From NCBI GenBank assembly GCA_050246735.1, contig JBFWVM010000005.1, forward strand, positions 186,001-250,000: a stretch of 64,000 nt of DNA, in the 5' to 3' direction. Of this stretch, positions 48,639-57,303 are shown in pieces. The notes beneath the pieces were generated by a model. It saw only the letters and a list, made by a program, of their open reading frames with translations. It made no database searches and was not told the DNA's origin. The stretch is from Taklimakanibacter sp050246735. GTDB taxonomy: Bacteria; Pseudomonadota; Alphaproteobacteria; Rhizobiales; Aestuariivirgaceae. Numbering within the stretch: the stretch's first letter is position 1; every line of letters begins with the position of its first letter. The position numbers and the translations under genes were made by a program.

Positions 48639-49106
48639 ATGAACCTCGCCGAGATCATCGATTCTCAATCCATCCTGCCGAGCCTCAAGGTGCAGAACAA
48701 AAAGCAGCTTCTGCAGGAGGTGGCGCATGCCGCGGGCAAGCTCACGGCGATCGACCATCGGGTGATCTTCGAGACGCTGCTGCAGCGCGAGAAGCTCGGC
48801 TCCACCGGCCTCGGCCATGGCATCGCCATTCCGCACGGCAAGATCCCTACTCTGACACGCGTCTATGGCCTGTTCGCCCGTCTCGCGGCACCGGTCGAAT
48901 TCGATGCCGTGGACAATGAGCCGGTCGATCTCGTCTTCCTGCTGCTGGCGCCGGAGCATGCCGGGGCCGACCATCTGAAGGCGCTGGCCCGGATTTCCCG
49001 GTTGCTGCGCGACCACGACGTGGTGGCGAAGCTGCGCGGCACCGACACGGCGGAGGGACTCTATGCGATTCTCACCGAGCCCGCCGCCACGCCGCACGCG
49101 GCATGA
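48639..49106 (+). CDS. ptsN: nitrogen PTS enzyme IIA (EIIA-Ntr)
   Basis: 155 aa. The phospho-accepting histidine is in GLGHGIAIPHGKIPT. N-terminus MNLAEIIDSQSILPSLKVQN is typical. It regulates potassium, nitrogen and other functions through its phosphorylation state. Follows hpf by 33 nt. Confidence 0.95.
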   Translation: MNLAEIIDSQSILPSLKVQNKKQLLQEVAHAAGKLTAIDHRVIFETLLQREKLGSTGLGHGIAIPHGKIPTLTRVYGLFARLAAPVEFDAVDNEPVDLVFLLLAPEHAGADHLKALARISRLLRDHDVVAKLRGTDTAEGLYAILTEPAATPHAA

Positions 49107-49182
49107 TGATCGGCTGAAAGTGGAAGGCCGTTCCGCGGCTGCGGAGCGGGCCTCGTTCATTGTCGATTTGGGACGAAATCTT

Positions 49183-49446
49183 TCAATGGACGGTGACCGG
49201 CGTCAGCTCATGTTCGCGGGCGGCGGCGAAAGCGGCCTCGAAGCTGGCCGAGATCGACATCGGCGTGCCGTCGGCGCCATAGAGGCAATAGAGCCTGATG
49301 TCTCCCGGCACGTTGATCTGCGGTCCCAGCAGCTTGGCGGCGTGGCCCGGCTCGATCTCGCGGATGTAGCCGAGGGCGCCATTGCCCAGCATGGCCAGCT
49401 CTTCCGTGGCGATTGAGAGTTTCTTTTCGGTTTCGGGTCCGGTCAT
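49183..49446 (-). CDS. DUF1150 family protein
   Basis: 87-aa alphaproteobacterial protein of unknown function: LAMLGNGALGYIREIEPGHA and GDIRLYCLYGADGTPMSISA are the conserved DUF1150 segments. It commonly lies right after a small heat-shock gene, as here (3-nt gap), so it is probably stress-induced with it. AAGGAG precedes the ATG. Confidence 0.85.
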   Translation of the reverse strand: MTGPETEKKLSIATEELAMLGNGALGYIREIEPGHAAKLLGPQINVPGDIRLYCLYGADGTPMSISASFEAAFAAAREHELTPVTVH

Positions 49447-49449
49447 GGC

Positions 49450-49875
49450 TCAGACTCCTTTTATCTCGACCTTGCGCACGATCCTTTGTGGTTCGGGCCT
49501 CTCGAGATCGATGGCGAGCAGGCCGTTTTGGAGTTGCGCCTCCTTCACCTCGACTCCGTCCGCCAGGACGAAGGCCCGCTGGAACTGGCGCGCGGCGATG
49601 CCGCGGTGAAGATAGGCGCGGGATCCGTCATCGACCTGACGGCCCCTGACCATGAGTTGGTTTTCCTCGAGGGTGATTTCAAGCTCGTCGCGGGAGAATC
49701 CGGCGACGGCAAGCGTGATCCGGAATTTTTCCGGGGCGTTTTCGGCCCGCGCGACCCGCTCGATATTGTAGGGCGGATAGCCGTCATTCGCCGACTTGGC
49801 GGCCCGGTCCAGAATGCGCTCGAAGTCGTCGAATCCGAGCAGATAGGGGCTGGAAAACAGCGAAACGCGAGTCAT
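49450..49875 (-). CDS. Hsp20 family small heat-shock protein
   Basis: 141 aa. Alpha-crystallin domain: EKFRITLAVAGFSRDELEIT, NQLMVRGRQVDDGSRAYLHR, IAARQFQRAFVLADGVEV, and the end AQLQNGLLAIDLERPE. The N-terminus TRVSLFSSPYLLGFDDFERI matches the IbpA type. It holds unfolding proteins in solution. First gene of a pair with DUF1150; an RpoH-like promoter lies upstream. Confidence 0.93.
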   Translation of the reverse strand: MTRVSLFSSPYLLGFDDFERILDRAAKSANDGYPPYNIERVARAENAPEKFRITLAVAGFSRDELEITLEENQLMVRGRQVDDGSRAYLHRGIAARQFQRAFVLADGVEVKEAQLQNGLLAIDLERPEPQRIVRKVEIKGV

Positions 49876-49934
49876 GATGGCCCTTCGGAAAGCAGCTCAT
49901 TCCACCGGCCCGGGAGGCGCCGGATGCTTCCCTA

Positions 49935-49963
49935 ATATGTTGAGCCGGGGCCGGCATTTCAAG
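49935..49963 (-). promoter_or_regulatory. putative RpoH (heat-shock) promoter of hsp20
   Basis: On the minus strand CTTGAA (49963-49958), a 17-nt spacer, and ACATAT (49940-49935), close to the CTTGAA/CCATNT pattern of RpoH promoters. About 60 nt of leader separate it from the hsp20 start. A thermometer-like structure in this leader is possible but not evident. Confidence 0.5.
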
Positions 49964-50073
49964 CGGAAGCGCGTAACCGCCGATTGTCGTTTCGGTGCCT
50001 TGCAAATGCGGGCGGACTGGCGTCAACTGAGAGGTGACGGGAAGGGGTATGAGCCGCCTGAGGTCAACGAGTT

Positions 50074-50120
50074 GAGCAAATCCGGATGGCCGAAGTCTTC
50101 AACTTCGACGGGACTTGCTC
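50074..50120 (+). promoter_or_regulatory. long hairpin in the leader of the nucleoside operon
   Basis: GAGCAA-A-TCC (50074-50083) pairs with GGA-C-TTGCTC (50111-50120) with one mismatch. An inner CGAAGT/ACTTCG stem (50091-50096, 50102-50107) closes a CTTCA loop. It lies 48 nt before the ATG of the receptor gene. No T-run follows. It could be an operator dyad or a structured RNA; it does not match the purine riboswitch. Confidence 0.5.
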
Positions 50121-50168
50121 TAAGGGCTCTGAGGGTGAGGCAACGAAAAAGCCGACAGGGAGGTTTTC

Positions 50169-51164
50169 ATGATCAGGAAGTTGTTTGCGGCCGCGGCGAT
50201 GACGGCGTTGATGGCGGGCGCCAGCCTGGCGGCCGATGTCAAGCCGGCGGTGGTTTACGACCTTGGCGGCCGCAATGATAAATCCTTCAACGAAGGCGCC
50301 TTCAACGGTGCGGAGAAATTCAAGGCCGACACCGGGATTGCCTATCAGGATTTCGAGACCCAGAATGACAGCCAGCGCGAGCAGGCCCTGCGCAAGTTCG
50401 CCGAGCGCGGCTTCTCGCCGGTGGTCGCCATCGGCTTCAGCCAGGCCGAGGCGGTGAAGAAGGTCGCCGCCGAATTCCCCGACACGCATTTCGCCATCGT
50501 CGACATGGTGGTTGAAGCGCCGAACGTCGCCTCGATCGTGTTCAAGGAGCATGAGGGCAGCTACCTGGTCGGCGTGCTCGCCGCTCTCGCCTCAAAGACC
50601 GGCAAGGTCGGCTTTGTCGGCGGCATGGACGTTCCGCTGATCCGGCGCTTCGCCTGCGGCTATGTCGGCGGCGTCAAGGCCACCAGGAAGGATGCCGAAG
50701 TCTTCCAGAACATGACCGGTACCACGGGCGCGGCCTGGACCGATCCGGTCAAGGGCGGCGAGCTCGCCAAGTCGCAATTCGATCGCGGCGCCGACGTCGT
50801 CTATCACGCGGCCGGCGGCACCGGTATCGGCGTGCTCCAGGCGGCGGCCGACGCCGGCAAGCTCGGCATCGGTGTCGATTCGAACCAGAACGGGCTGCAT
50901 CCCGGCCATGTGCTGACTTCGATGCTGAAGCGCGTCGACGTCGCGACCTACAATGTCTTCAAGGCCGGCCAGGACGGCAGCTTCAAGGCCGGGGTCACCG
51001 TGCTCGGTCTCGCCGAGGGCGGCGTCGGCTGGGCGCTCGACGACAACAACAAGGCGCTGATCACGCCGGAGATGAAGGCGGCGGTCGACAAGGCGGAGGC
51101 CGACATCAAGGCCGGCACCCTCCAGGTCCACGACTATATGTCGGATTCCGCCTGCCCCTATTGA
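50169..51164 (+). CDS. BMP family nucleoside-binding lipoprotein-like receptor
   Basis: 331-aa periplasmic receptor of the BMP/TmpC/BmpA family that binds purine and other nucleosides. Signal peptide to about ASLAAD; no lipobox cysteine is seen there. Family motifs: VYDLGGRNDKSFNEGAFNGA, FAIVDMVVEAPNVASIVFKE, GGMDVPLIRRFACGYVGGVK, VDSNQNGLHPGHVLTSMLKR. GGGAGG precedes the ATG. First gene of an eight-gene operon for nucleoside import and breakdown. Confidence 0.93.
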   Translation: MIRKLFAAAAMTALMAGASLAADVKPAVVYDLGGRNDKSFNEGAFNGAEKFKADTGIAYQDFETQNDSQREQALRKFAERGFSPVVAIGFSQAEAVKKVAAEFPDTHFAIVDMVVEAPNVASIVFKEHEGSYLVGVLAALASKTGKVGFVGGMDVPLIRRFACGYVGGVKATRKDAEVFQNMTGTTGAAWTDPVKGGELAKSQFDRGADVVYHAAGGTGIGVLQAAADAGKLGIGVDSNQNGLHPGHVLTSMLKRVDVATYNVFKAGQDGSFKAGVTVLGLAEGGVGWALDDNNKALITPEMKAAVDKAEADIKAGTLQVHDYMSDSACPY

Positions 51165-51177
51165 TCCGGCCCTGATC

Positions 51178-52704
51178 ATGAGCGACAGGACGGCGATGGC
51201 GGCACCTCCCGCCATCGCGCTTGCTCATATCGACAAGCGCTTCGGCCCGGTTCACGCCAACAAGGATATCTCCCTCGCCGTCGAGAAGGGCACCATCCAC
51301 GGCATCGTCGGCGAGAACGGCGCCGGCAAGTCGACCCTGATGTCGATCCTGTTCGGCTTCTATCAGGCCGATTCGGGCGAGATCAGCGTCGACGGCAGGG
51401 TGACGCGCATCGAAAGCCCGACCGACGCGATCAAGGCCGGCATCGGCATGGTGCACCAGCATTTCATGCTGGTGGGCAAGTTCACCGTGCTCGAGAATGT
51501 CGTGCTGGGCGCCGAAGGCGGCTTCGTCCTCAATCGCGGACTCGGCAGGGCGCGGCGCGAATTGGAGCGGCTGGAAAGGGACTACGGTCTGCAAGTCGAT
51601 CCCGCGGCGCTCATCGACGATCTGCCGGTGGGACTTCAGCAGCGCGTCGAGATCCTGAAGGCCCTTTATCGCGGCGCCGAGGTCCTCATTCTCGACGAGC
51701 CGACGGGCGTGCTGACGCCGAGCGAGGCGGAGCATCTGTTCCGCATCCTCAAGCAGCTCAAGGCCCAGGGCAAGACCATCGTCCTCATCACCCACAAGCT
51801 CAAGGAGATCATGGCCGTCACCGATCGTGTCTCGGTGATGCGCCGCGGCGAGATGGTGGCGACCGTCGAGACGAAGTCCACCTCGCCCGAACGGCTCGCC
51901 GAGCTCATGGTCGGCAGGCGCGTGCTGCTGCGCGTGGTCAAGTCCGCCCGCCCGCCCGGGCGCACGGTGCTCGAGGTGAGAAATCTCGTGGTCGAGGATT
52001 CCTCCGGCACGGTCAAGGTCGACGACGTCTCCTTCGGCGTGCGCGCCGGCGAGATCGTCGGCATCGCCGGCGTCGCGGGCAACGGCCAGAGCGAGCTTCT
52101 GGAAGCGATCACCGGCATAAGGGAAAGGGTGTCGGGCGAGATCCTGCTGAACGGCAAGCCCTTGCCCTGCGATGCGGCGGAAGCCCGCGCCCGGAAGCTC
52201 GCCCATGTGCCGGAGGATCGGCATCGTCTCGGCATCGTCACCTCCTTCGATGCCTGCGAGAACGTCATTCTCGGCTATCACGGCGACGAGCTCTATCAGA
52301 ACTGCATCCTCCAGGACCGCGGCGCCATTCTCGCCGACACCGCGAGGAAGATGCGGGATTTCGACGTCCGGCCGCAGGATCCGCATCTGCGTCTCGGCCT
52401 GTTTTCGGGCGGCAACCAGCAGAAGATCGTGCTGGCGCGCGAGATCGAGCGGGACCCCGATCTCCTGATCGTCGGGCAGCCGACGCGCGGCGTCGATATC
52501 GGCGCCGTCGAATTCATCCACAGGCGGCTGATCGCCATGCGCGATCGCGGCAAGGCGGTGCTCCTGGTCTCGGTCGAGCTCGACGAGATCAGGGGGCTCG
52601 CCGACCGCGTGCTGGTCATGTGCGGCGGCCGCATCACCGGCGAATGCGCGCCGGAGACGTCCGAGAAGCAGATCGGCCTCATGATGGCTGGCGCGGCGGC
52701 ATGA
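51178..52704 (+). CDS. nucleoside ABC transporter ATP-binding protein (double ATPase)
   Basis: 508-aa ATPase with two ABC domains, as in RbsA/YufO. The first has Walker A VGENGAGKSTLMSILFGF and LPVGLQQRVEILKALYRG as a degenerate signature. The second has GVAGNGQSELLEAITG in place of a canonical Walker A and FSGGNQQKIVLAREIERDPD. Energises uptake through the next two permeases. Overlaps permease 1 by 4 nt. Confidence 0.93.
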   Translation: MSDRTAMAAPPAIALAHIDKRFGPVHANKDISLAVEKGTIHGIVGENGAGKSTLMSILFGFYQADSGEISVDGRVTRIESPTDAIKAGIGMVHQHFMLVGKFTVLENVVLGAEGGFVLNRGLGRARRELERLERDYGLQVDPAALIDDLPVGLQQRVEILKALYRGAEVLILDEPTGVLTPSEAEHLFRILKQLKAQGKTIVLITHKLKEIMAVTDRVSVMRRGEMVATVETKSTSPERLAELMVGRRVLLRVVKSARPPGRTVLEVRNLVVEDSSGTVKVDDVSFGVRAGEIVGIAGVAGNGQSELLEAITGIRERVSGEILLNGKPLPCDAAEARARKLAHVPEDRHRLGIVTSFDACENVILGYHGDELYQNCILQDRGAILADTARKMRDFDVRPQDPHLRLGLFSGGNQQKIVLAREIERDPDLLIVGQPTRGVDIGAVEFIHRRLIAMRDRGKAVLLVSVELDEIRGLADRVLVMCGGRITGECAPETSEKQIGLMMAGAAA

Positions 52705-53813
52705 GCGGGCCCTCGCGAGAGCTGCCGCGCTGGGTCGATATCGGCCTCATCCCGCTGCTCAATCTCCTGGCCGCCTTCGTCATCACCGGTCTGGTCTTCG
52801 TGGCGATCGGCGAGTCGCCTCTCGAGAGCCTGGCGATCATGCTCAACGGCGCCTTCGGCTATGGCACGGGTCTCGGCTACACGCTGTTCTACACGACCAA
52901 CTTCATCTTCACCGGCCTGGCCTTCGCCGTGGCGTTCCATGCCGGGCTGTTCAATATCGGCGCCGAGGGCCAGGCCTATCTCGGCGGCCTCGGCGTCACC
53001 CTCGTCTGCCTGCCGCTCGGCTTCCTGCCGATGGTGATCGTCATCCCGCTCGCCATCCTGGGCGCGGCGCTGTTCGGCGCCGGCTGGGCCTTCATTCCGG
53101 CCTGTCTCCAGGCCAGGCGCGGCAGCCACGTCGTCATCACCACGATCATGTTCAATTTCATCGCCTCGGCGCTCATGATCTATCTGCTCGTCAACGTGCT
53201 GTCGCCGCCGGGCTCGATGAACCCCGAGACGCGCACCTTCGATCCCAATGCGCATCTGCCTCTCATGCACGATGTCCTGGCGGCGCTCGGCGTCGCCATC
53301 GCGCGCTCGCCGCTCAATCTCGCCTTCTTCTGGGCGCTGATCTGCGCGGTCGCGGTATGGCTGCTTCTGTGGCACACGACGCTCGGCTACCAGCTTCGCG
53401 TGCTGGGCGCCAATCCCGCCGCCGCCGCCTATGCCGGCATGAAGCCCGGGCGCCTGATCGTCGTCGCCATGCTGATCTCGGGCGGCCTGTCCGGCTTCCT
53501 GGCGCTCAACGAGATCATGGGTTCGCAGAACCGGCTGCTGCTCGAATTCACCTCGGGCTACGGCTTCGTCGGCATCGCGGTCGCGCTGATGGGACGCTCG
53601 CATCCTTTCGGCATCGTGCTCGCCGCCGTCCTGTTCGGGGCGCTCTACCAGGGCGGCGCCGATCTTTCCTTCGAGAAGCCCGCCATCACCCGCGACATGA
53701 TCGTCGTCGTCCAGGGGCTCGTCATCCTGTTCGCCGGCGCGCTCGAGCATATGTTCCGGCCGCAGATCGCGCGGCTCTTCTCCGGCGGGCGGCTGAAGGC
53801 GAAGGAGGCGTGA
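52701..53813 (+). CDS. nucleoside ABC transporter permease 1
   Basis: 370-aa inner-membrane permease of the YufP/BmpB-type family (BPD_transp_2), about eight to ten spans: LLNLLAAFVITGLVFVAIGE at the start, AFHAGLFNIGAEGQAYLGG as the family signature. ATG at 52701 overlaps the ATPase stop; upstream in-frame sequence lies within the ATPase gene and is not coding. Confidence 0.92.
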   Translation: MSGPSRELPRWVDIGLIPLLNLLAAFVITGLVFVAIGESPLESLAIMLNGAFGYGTGLGYTLFYTTNFIFTGLAFAVAFHAGLFNIGAEGQAYLGGLGVTLVCLPLGFLPMVIVIPLAILGAALFGAGWAFIPACLQARRGSHVVITTIMFNFIASALMIYLLVNVLSPPGSMNPETRTFDPNAHLPLMHDVLAALGVAIARSPLNLAFFWALICAVAVWLLLWHTTLGYQLRVLGANPAAAAYAGMKPGRLIVVAMLISGGLSGFLALNEIMGSQNRLLLEFTSGYGFVGIAVALMGRSHPFGIVLAAVLFGALYQGGADLSFEKPAITRDMIVVVQGLVILFAGALEHMFRPQIARLFSGGRLKAKEA

Positions 53814-53814
53814 A

Positions 53815-54789
53815 GTGGTGGCGTGGCTCGATCTCATCGCGCAGGTGTCGGGATCGGCGATCCGCCTTTCGGTGCCGCTGCTCTTCGCCTGCCTCGCCGG
53901 GCTCTATTCAGAGCGCGCCGGCGTCTTCGATATCGGGCTCGAAGGCAAGATGCTCGTCGGCGCCTTCACCGCCGGAACCGTCGCCGCGCTCACCGGCTCG
54001 GCCTGGATCGGCCTTCTCGCGGCGGTACTGGCCTCGGTGGTCTTCTCGCTGATTCACGGCTTCGCCTCGATCACCCATCGCGGCAACCAGATCGTGTCCG
54101 GCGTCGCGATCAACTTCATCGCCGCCGGCCTCACCGCGCAATTGGGCGAGACCTGGTTCAAGCTCGGCGGGCAGACGCCTCAGCTCACCAACGACGAGCG
54201 TTTCATGAGCCTCGCCTGGCCTCTTGCCGACGCCTTGCGCGACGTTCCCGTCGTCGGCCAGGTCTATTCGCAGATCCTCTCCGGTCACAATATCCTGGTC
54301 TATGCCGCCTTCCTCACCGTGCCCTTGACCTGGTGGCTGCTCTACCGCACCCGTTTCGGCCTGCGGCTTCGGGCGGTCGGCGAGAATCCCGCCGCCGTCG
54401 ACACTGCCGGCATATCGGTCGAGGCCATGCGCTATGCCGCGGTCGTCTGCTGCGGCGTGCTCTGCGGCTTCGCCGGCGCCTATCTCTCGATCGCCCAGAG
54501 CGCCGGCTTCATCGAGCACATGACGGCTGGCAAGGGCTTCATCGCGCTCGCCGCCCTGATCTTCGCCAAATGGCGGCCGATCCCCGCAATGGGGGCCTGC
54601 CTCCTGTTCGGCGCGCTCGACGCGACCTCCATCCGCCTGCAGGGCGTGCCTGTTGCCGGCATCGGCACCGTGCCGGTGCAGCTGATGCAGGCCGTGCCCT
54701 ATATTCTGACCGTCGTCCTGCTTGCGGGCTTCATCGGCCATGCCGTGGCGCCCAAGGCGGGCGGCATGCCCTATGTGAAGGAAAAATGA
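53815..54789 (+). CDS. nucleoside ABC transporter permease 2
   Basis: 324-aa partner permease (YufQ-like): LYSERAGVFDIGLEGKMLVG near the N-terminus and ITHRGNQIVSGVAINFIAAG are family marks. The start is GTG at 53815 (GTG 53818 is an alternative), with AAGGAGG upstream. It overlaps cdd by 4 nt. Confidence 0.92.
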   Translation: MVAWLDLIAQVSGSAIRLSVPLLFACLAGLYSERAGVFDIGLEGKMLVGAFTAGTVAALTGSAWIGLLAAVLASVVFSLIHGFASITHRGNQIVSGVAINFIAAGLTAQLGETWFKLGGQTPQLTNDERFMSLAWPLADALRDVPVVGQVYSQILSGHNILVYAAFLTVPLTWWLLYRTRFGLRLRAVGENPAAVDTAGISVEAMRYAAVVCCGVLCGFAGAYLSIAQSAGFIEHMTAGKGFIALAALIFAKWRPIPAMGACLLFGALDATSIRLQGVPVAGIGTVPVQLMQAVPYILTVVLLAGFIGHAVAPKAGGMPYVKEK

Positions 54790-55190
54790 TGACGCACATG
54801 TCTGTCATCGCCGCCGCGGTCGCGGCGCGGTCGAAGGCCTACGCGCCCTATTCGCGCTTCCTGGTCGGGGCGGCGGTGAAGGACGAGCATGGCGCTGTCC
54901 ATGCCGGCTGCAATGTCGAGAATGCCGCCTATCCGGAAGGCACATGCGCGGAGGCCGGTGCCATCGCCGCCATGATCATGGGCGGCGGCCGGCGGATCAC
55001 CGAGGCGGCGGTAGCGGGCGCGGGCGATGTCCCGGTGACGCCGTGCGGCGGCTGCCGCCAGAAGTTGCGTGAGTTCGGCGCCCCCGGTCTCGTGATCCAT
55101 GTCTGCGACGAGACCGGCCGGATCCGCCGCAACTTCACGCTGGAAGAGCTTCTGCCTCAGTCCTTCGGACCGGAGAATCTGGCGCCGTGA
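54786..55190 (+). CDS. cdd: cytidine deaminase
   Basis: 134-aa tetrameric-type enzyme that deaminates cytidine and deoxycytidine to uridine forms. Zinc ligands and catalytic Glu are in CNVENAAYPEGTCAEAGAI and PCGGCRQKLREFG. AEAGAI replaces the more common AERTAI. ATG at 54786 overlaps the permease stop; stop overlaps the GTG of the phosphorylase gene. Confidence 0.95.
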   Translation: MMTHMSVIAAAVAARSKAYAPYSRFLVGAAVKDEHGAVHAGCNVENAAYPEGTCAEAGAIAAMIMGGGRRITEAAVAGAGDVPVTPCGGCRQKLREFGAPGLVIHVCDETGRIRRNFTLEELLPQSFGPENLAP

Positions 55191-55984
55191 CCAGGGCCGC
55201 CGACATATTGCGCGAGCGCCTCGGCGCGCTTCGCCCCCAGACCGCGATCGTCCTCGGCTCGAGCCTCGGGGCGGTGGCCGACGCCGTGGCGGGGCCGCTG
55301 CGCATTGCCTATCGCGACCTGCCGGGCTTTCCGGTGCCCGGCATCTCCGGCCATTCGGGCGAGGTAGTCGCCGGCCGTCTCGGCGGCAAGCCCGTCCTGG
55401 TGCTGCGCGGGCGCGGCCATCCTTATGAAAAGGGCGACGCCGCGGTGATGCGGCCGGTGATCGAAGCCCTCCATCTCCTCGGCATAGCGAAGCTCGTCGT
55501 CACCAATGCCGCGGGCTCGCTGAACGCCGCGATGCGCCCCGGCAGCATCATGCTCATCACTGATCACATCAATTTCTCGGGCATGAATCCGCTGATCGGC
55601 GAGGACGGCGACAAGGGCTTCGTGCCCATGACCGGCGCCTATGATCCGAGCCTCGCCGAGGCTTTCCGGCGCGCCGCCCGGGCCGAGAAGGTCGCGCTCC
55701 ACGAGGGCGTCTATGTCTGGTTCTCGGGTCCGAGCTTCGAGACGCCGGCCGAGATCCGCATGGTGCGGTCCTGGGGCGCTGACGCCGTCGGCATGTCGAC
55801 CGTGCCCGAGGTGATATTGGCGCGCCGTTTCGGCCTCGCGGTGGCGGGCCTTTCCGTCATCACCAATCTCGGCGCCGGCATCGAAGGCGCAAGCCCGAGC
55901 CATGAGGAGACCAAGAGCGAGGGCGTGAAGGCCGTAGGCGACATGACGAAGCTGTTGTCGCGCTTCTGCGCGGAGGCGGCCTGA
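55187..55984 (+). CDS. purine nucleoside phosphorylase
   Basis: 265-aa PNP of the trimeric (PunA/XapA) class: TAIVLGSSLGAVADAV at the N-terminus, LRGRGHPYEKGDAAVMRPVI with the phosphate-site His, VVTNAAGSLN, and the base-site segment YVWFSGPSFETPAEIRMVR. Splits purine nucleosides to base and (deoxy)ribose-1-phosphate. GTG start overlapping cdd. Confidence 0.93.
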   Translation: MTRAADILRERLGALRPQTAIVLGSSLGAVADAVAGPLRIAYRDLPGFPVPGISGHSGEVVAGRLGGKPVLVLRGRGHPYEKGDAAVMRPVIEALHLLGIAKLVVTNAAGSLNAAMRPGSIMLITDHINFSGMNPLIGEDGDKGFVPMTGAYDPSLAEAFRRAARAEKVALHEGVYVWFSGPSFETPAEIRMVRSWGADAVGMSTVPEVILARRFGLAVAGLSVITNLGAGIEGASPSHEETKSEGVKAVGDMTKLLSRFCAEAA

Positions 55985-57303
55985 TGCTGGCGCAGGAACT
56001 CATCCGCCGCAAGCGCGACGGCAAGGAACTGGCCGCAAGCGACATTGGCGAGTTCATCCTGGGTCTCGTCCGGGGTGGCGTGTCGGAGGGCCAGGCGGCC
56101 GCCTTCGCCATGGCGGTCGTCCTGCGCGGCATGACGCGGGCGGAGACCGTGGCGCTGACGCGCGCGATGCGCGATTCGGGCACCGTCCTCGCCTGGCCCG
56201 GCATCGACCGGCCGATCGTCGACAAGCATTCGACCGGCGGCGTGGGCGACAATGTCTCGCTCATGCTGGCGCCGATGCTCGCCGCCGCGGGCGCCGCGGT
56301 GCCGATGATCTCGGGCCGGGGCCTCGGCCATACCGGCGGCACGCTCGACAAGCTCGATTCCATTCCGGGCTATGTGTCGCAACCAGATATCGCGCGTTTC
56401 CGCAAGGCGGTGAAGGAGACGGGTTGCGCCATCATTGGCCAGACCGCCGATCTGGCGCCCGCCGACAGGCGGCTCTATGCCATTCGCGACGTGACGGGGA
56501 CGGTCGAATCGGTGCCGCTCATCACCGCTTCCATCCTGTCGAAGAAGCTCGCCGCCGGGATCGGGCAGCTGGTGCTCGACGTGAAGATCGGCAACGGCGC
56601 CTTCATGGCGACGCCCGCCGAAGCGCGCGAGCTGACCGGGAGCCTGGTCGCCGTCGCCAATGGCGCCGGCCTCAGGACTTCGGCGCTGATCACCGATATG
56701 AACGAGCCTCTGGCGAGCGCTGCCGGCAATGCCGTCGAGGTGGCCAATGCCATCGGCTACCTGACGGGTGTGGCGCGCGACCGGCGGCTGCATCAGGTGA
56801 CGCTGGCTTTGGGCGCCGAGCTCCTGATGCTGGCCGGCCTCGCCGGGACGTCCGTCGAAGGTGCCGCGGCGCTGGAGCGCACGCTGACCTCGGGCGCCGC
56901 CGCCGAGCGCTTCCAGGCCATGGTCTCGGCCCTGGGGGGACCGCGGGATCTCCTCGAGAACCATGCACGCCTTCTGCCCAGGGCCCCGGTCGTCCGTCCG
57001 GTCATGGCGACGCATGATGGCGTCGTCGCCCTTATCGATACGCACGCCTTGGGCATCGCGGTGATCGAGCTGGGCGGCGGCCGGCACGTCGCGAGCGACA
57101 GGATCGATCCGGCGGTGGGCCTGACCGGCCTCGCCGGCCTCTCGGCCGGGGTCGGACGCGACCGGCCGCTCGCCATGGTCCATGCGCGTGACGAAGCTTC
57201 CTGCGAGCGCGCCGCCGCGGCAGTGCGTCGAGCCTATCGTCTCGGCAATGCACCGGCCCCCCTGCCGCCGGTGCTCGATCGCATAGGAGCTGGAACGTCA
57301 TGA
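55984..57303 (+). CDS. deoA: thymidine phosphorylase
   Basis: 439-aa pyrimidine nucleoside phosphorylase. Signature SGRGLGHTGGTLDKLDSIPG, phosphate loop DKHSTGGVGDNVSLMLAPML, and KLAAGIGQLVLDVKIGNGAF. Produces deoxyribose-1-phosphate for DeoB. Start overlaps the previous stop (TGATG). Confidence 0.96.
   Translation: MLAQELIRRKRDGKELAASDIGEFILGLVRGGVSEGQAAAFAMAVVLRGMTRAETVALTRAMRDSGTVLAWPGIDRPIVDKHSTGGVGDNVSLMLAPMLAAAGAAVPMISGRGLGHTGGTLDKLDSIPGYVSQPDIARFRKAVKETGCAIIGQTADLAPADRRLYAIRDVTGTVESVPLITASILSKKLAAGIGQLVLDVKIGNGAFMATPAEARELTGSLVAVANGAGLRTSALITDMNEPLASAAGNAVEVANAIGYLTGVARDRRLHQVTLALGAELLMLAGLAGTSVEGAAALERTLTSGAAAERFQAMVSALGGPRDLLENHARLLPRAPVVRPVMATHDGVVALIDTHALGIAVIELGGGRHVASDRIDPAVGLTGLAGLSAGVGRDRPLAMVHARDEASCERAAAAVRRAYRLGNAPAPLPPVLDRIGAGTS

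Noticed and set aside
50040..50168. Purine riboswitch upstream of the nucleoside operon
   Set aside because: The hairpin lacks the three-way junction and conserved loop sequences of the purine aptamer.
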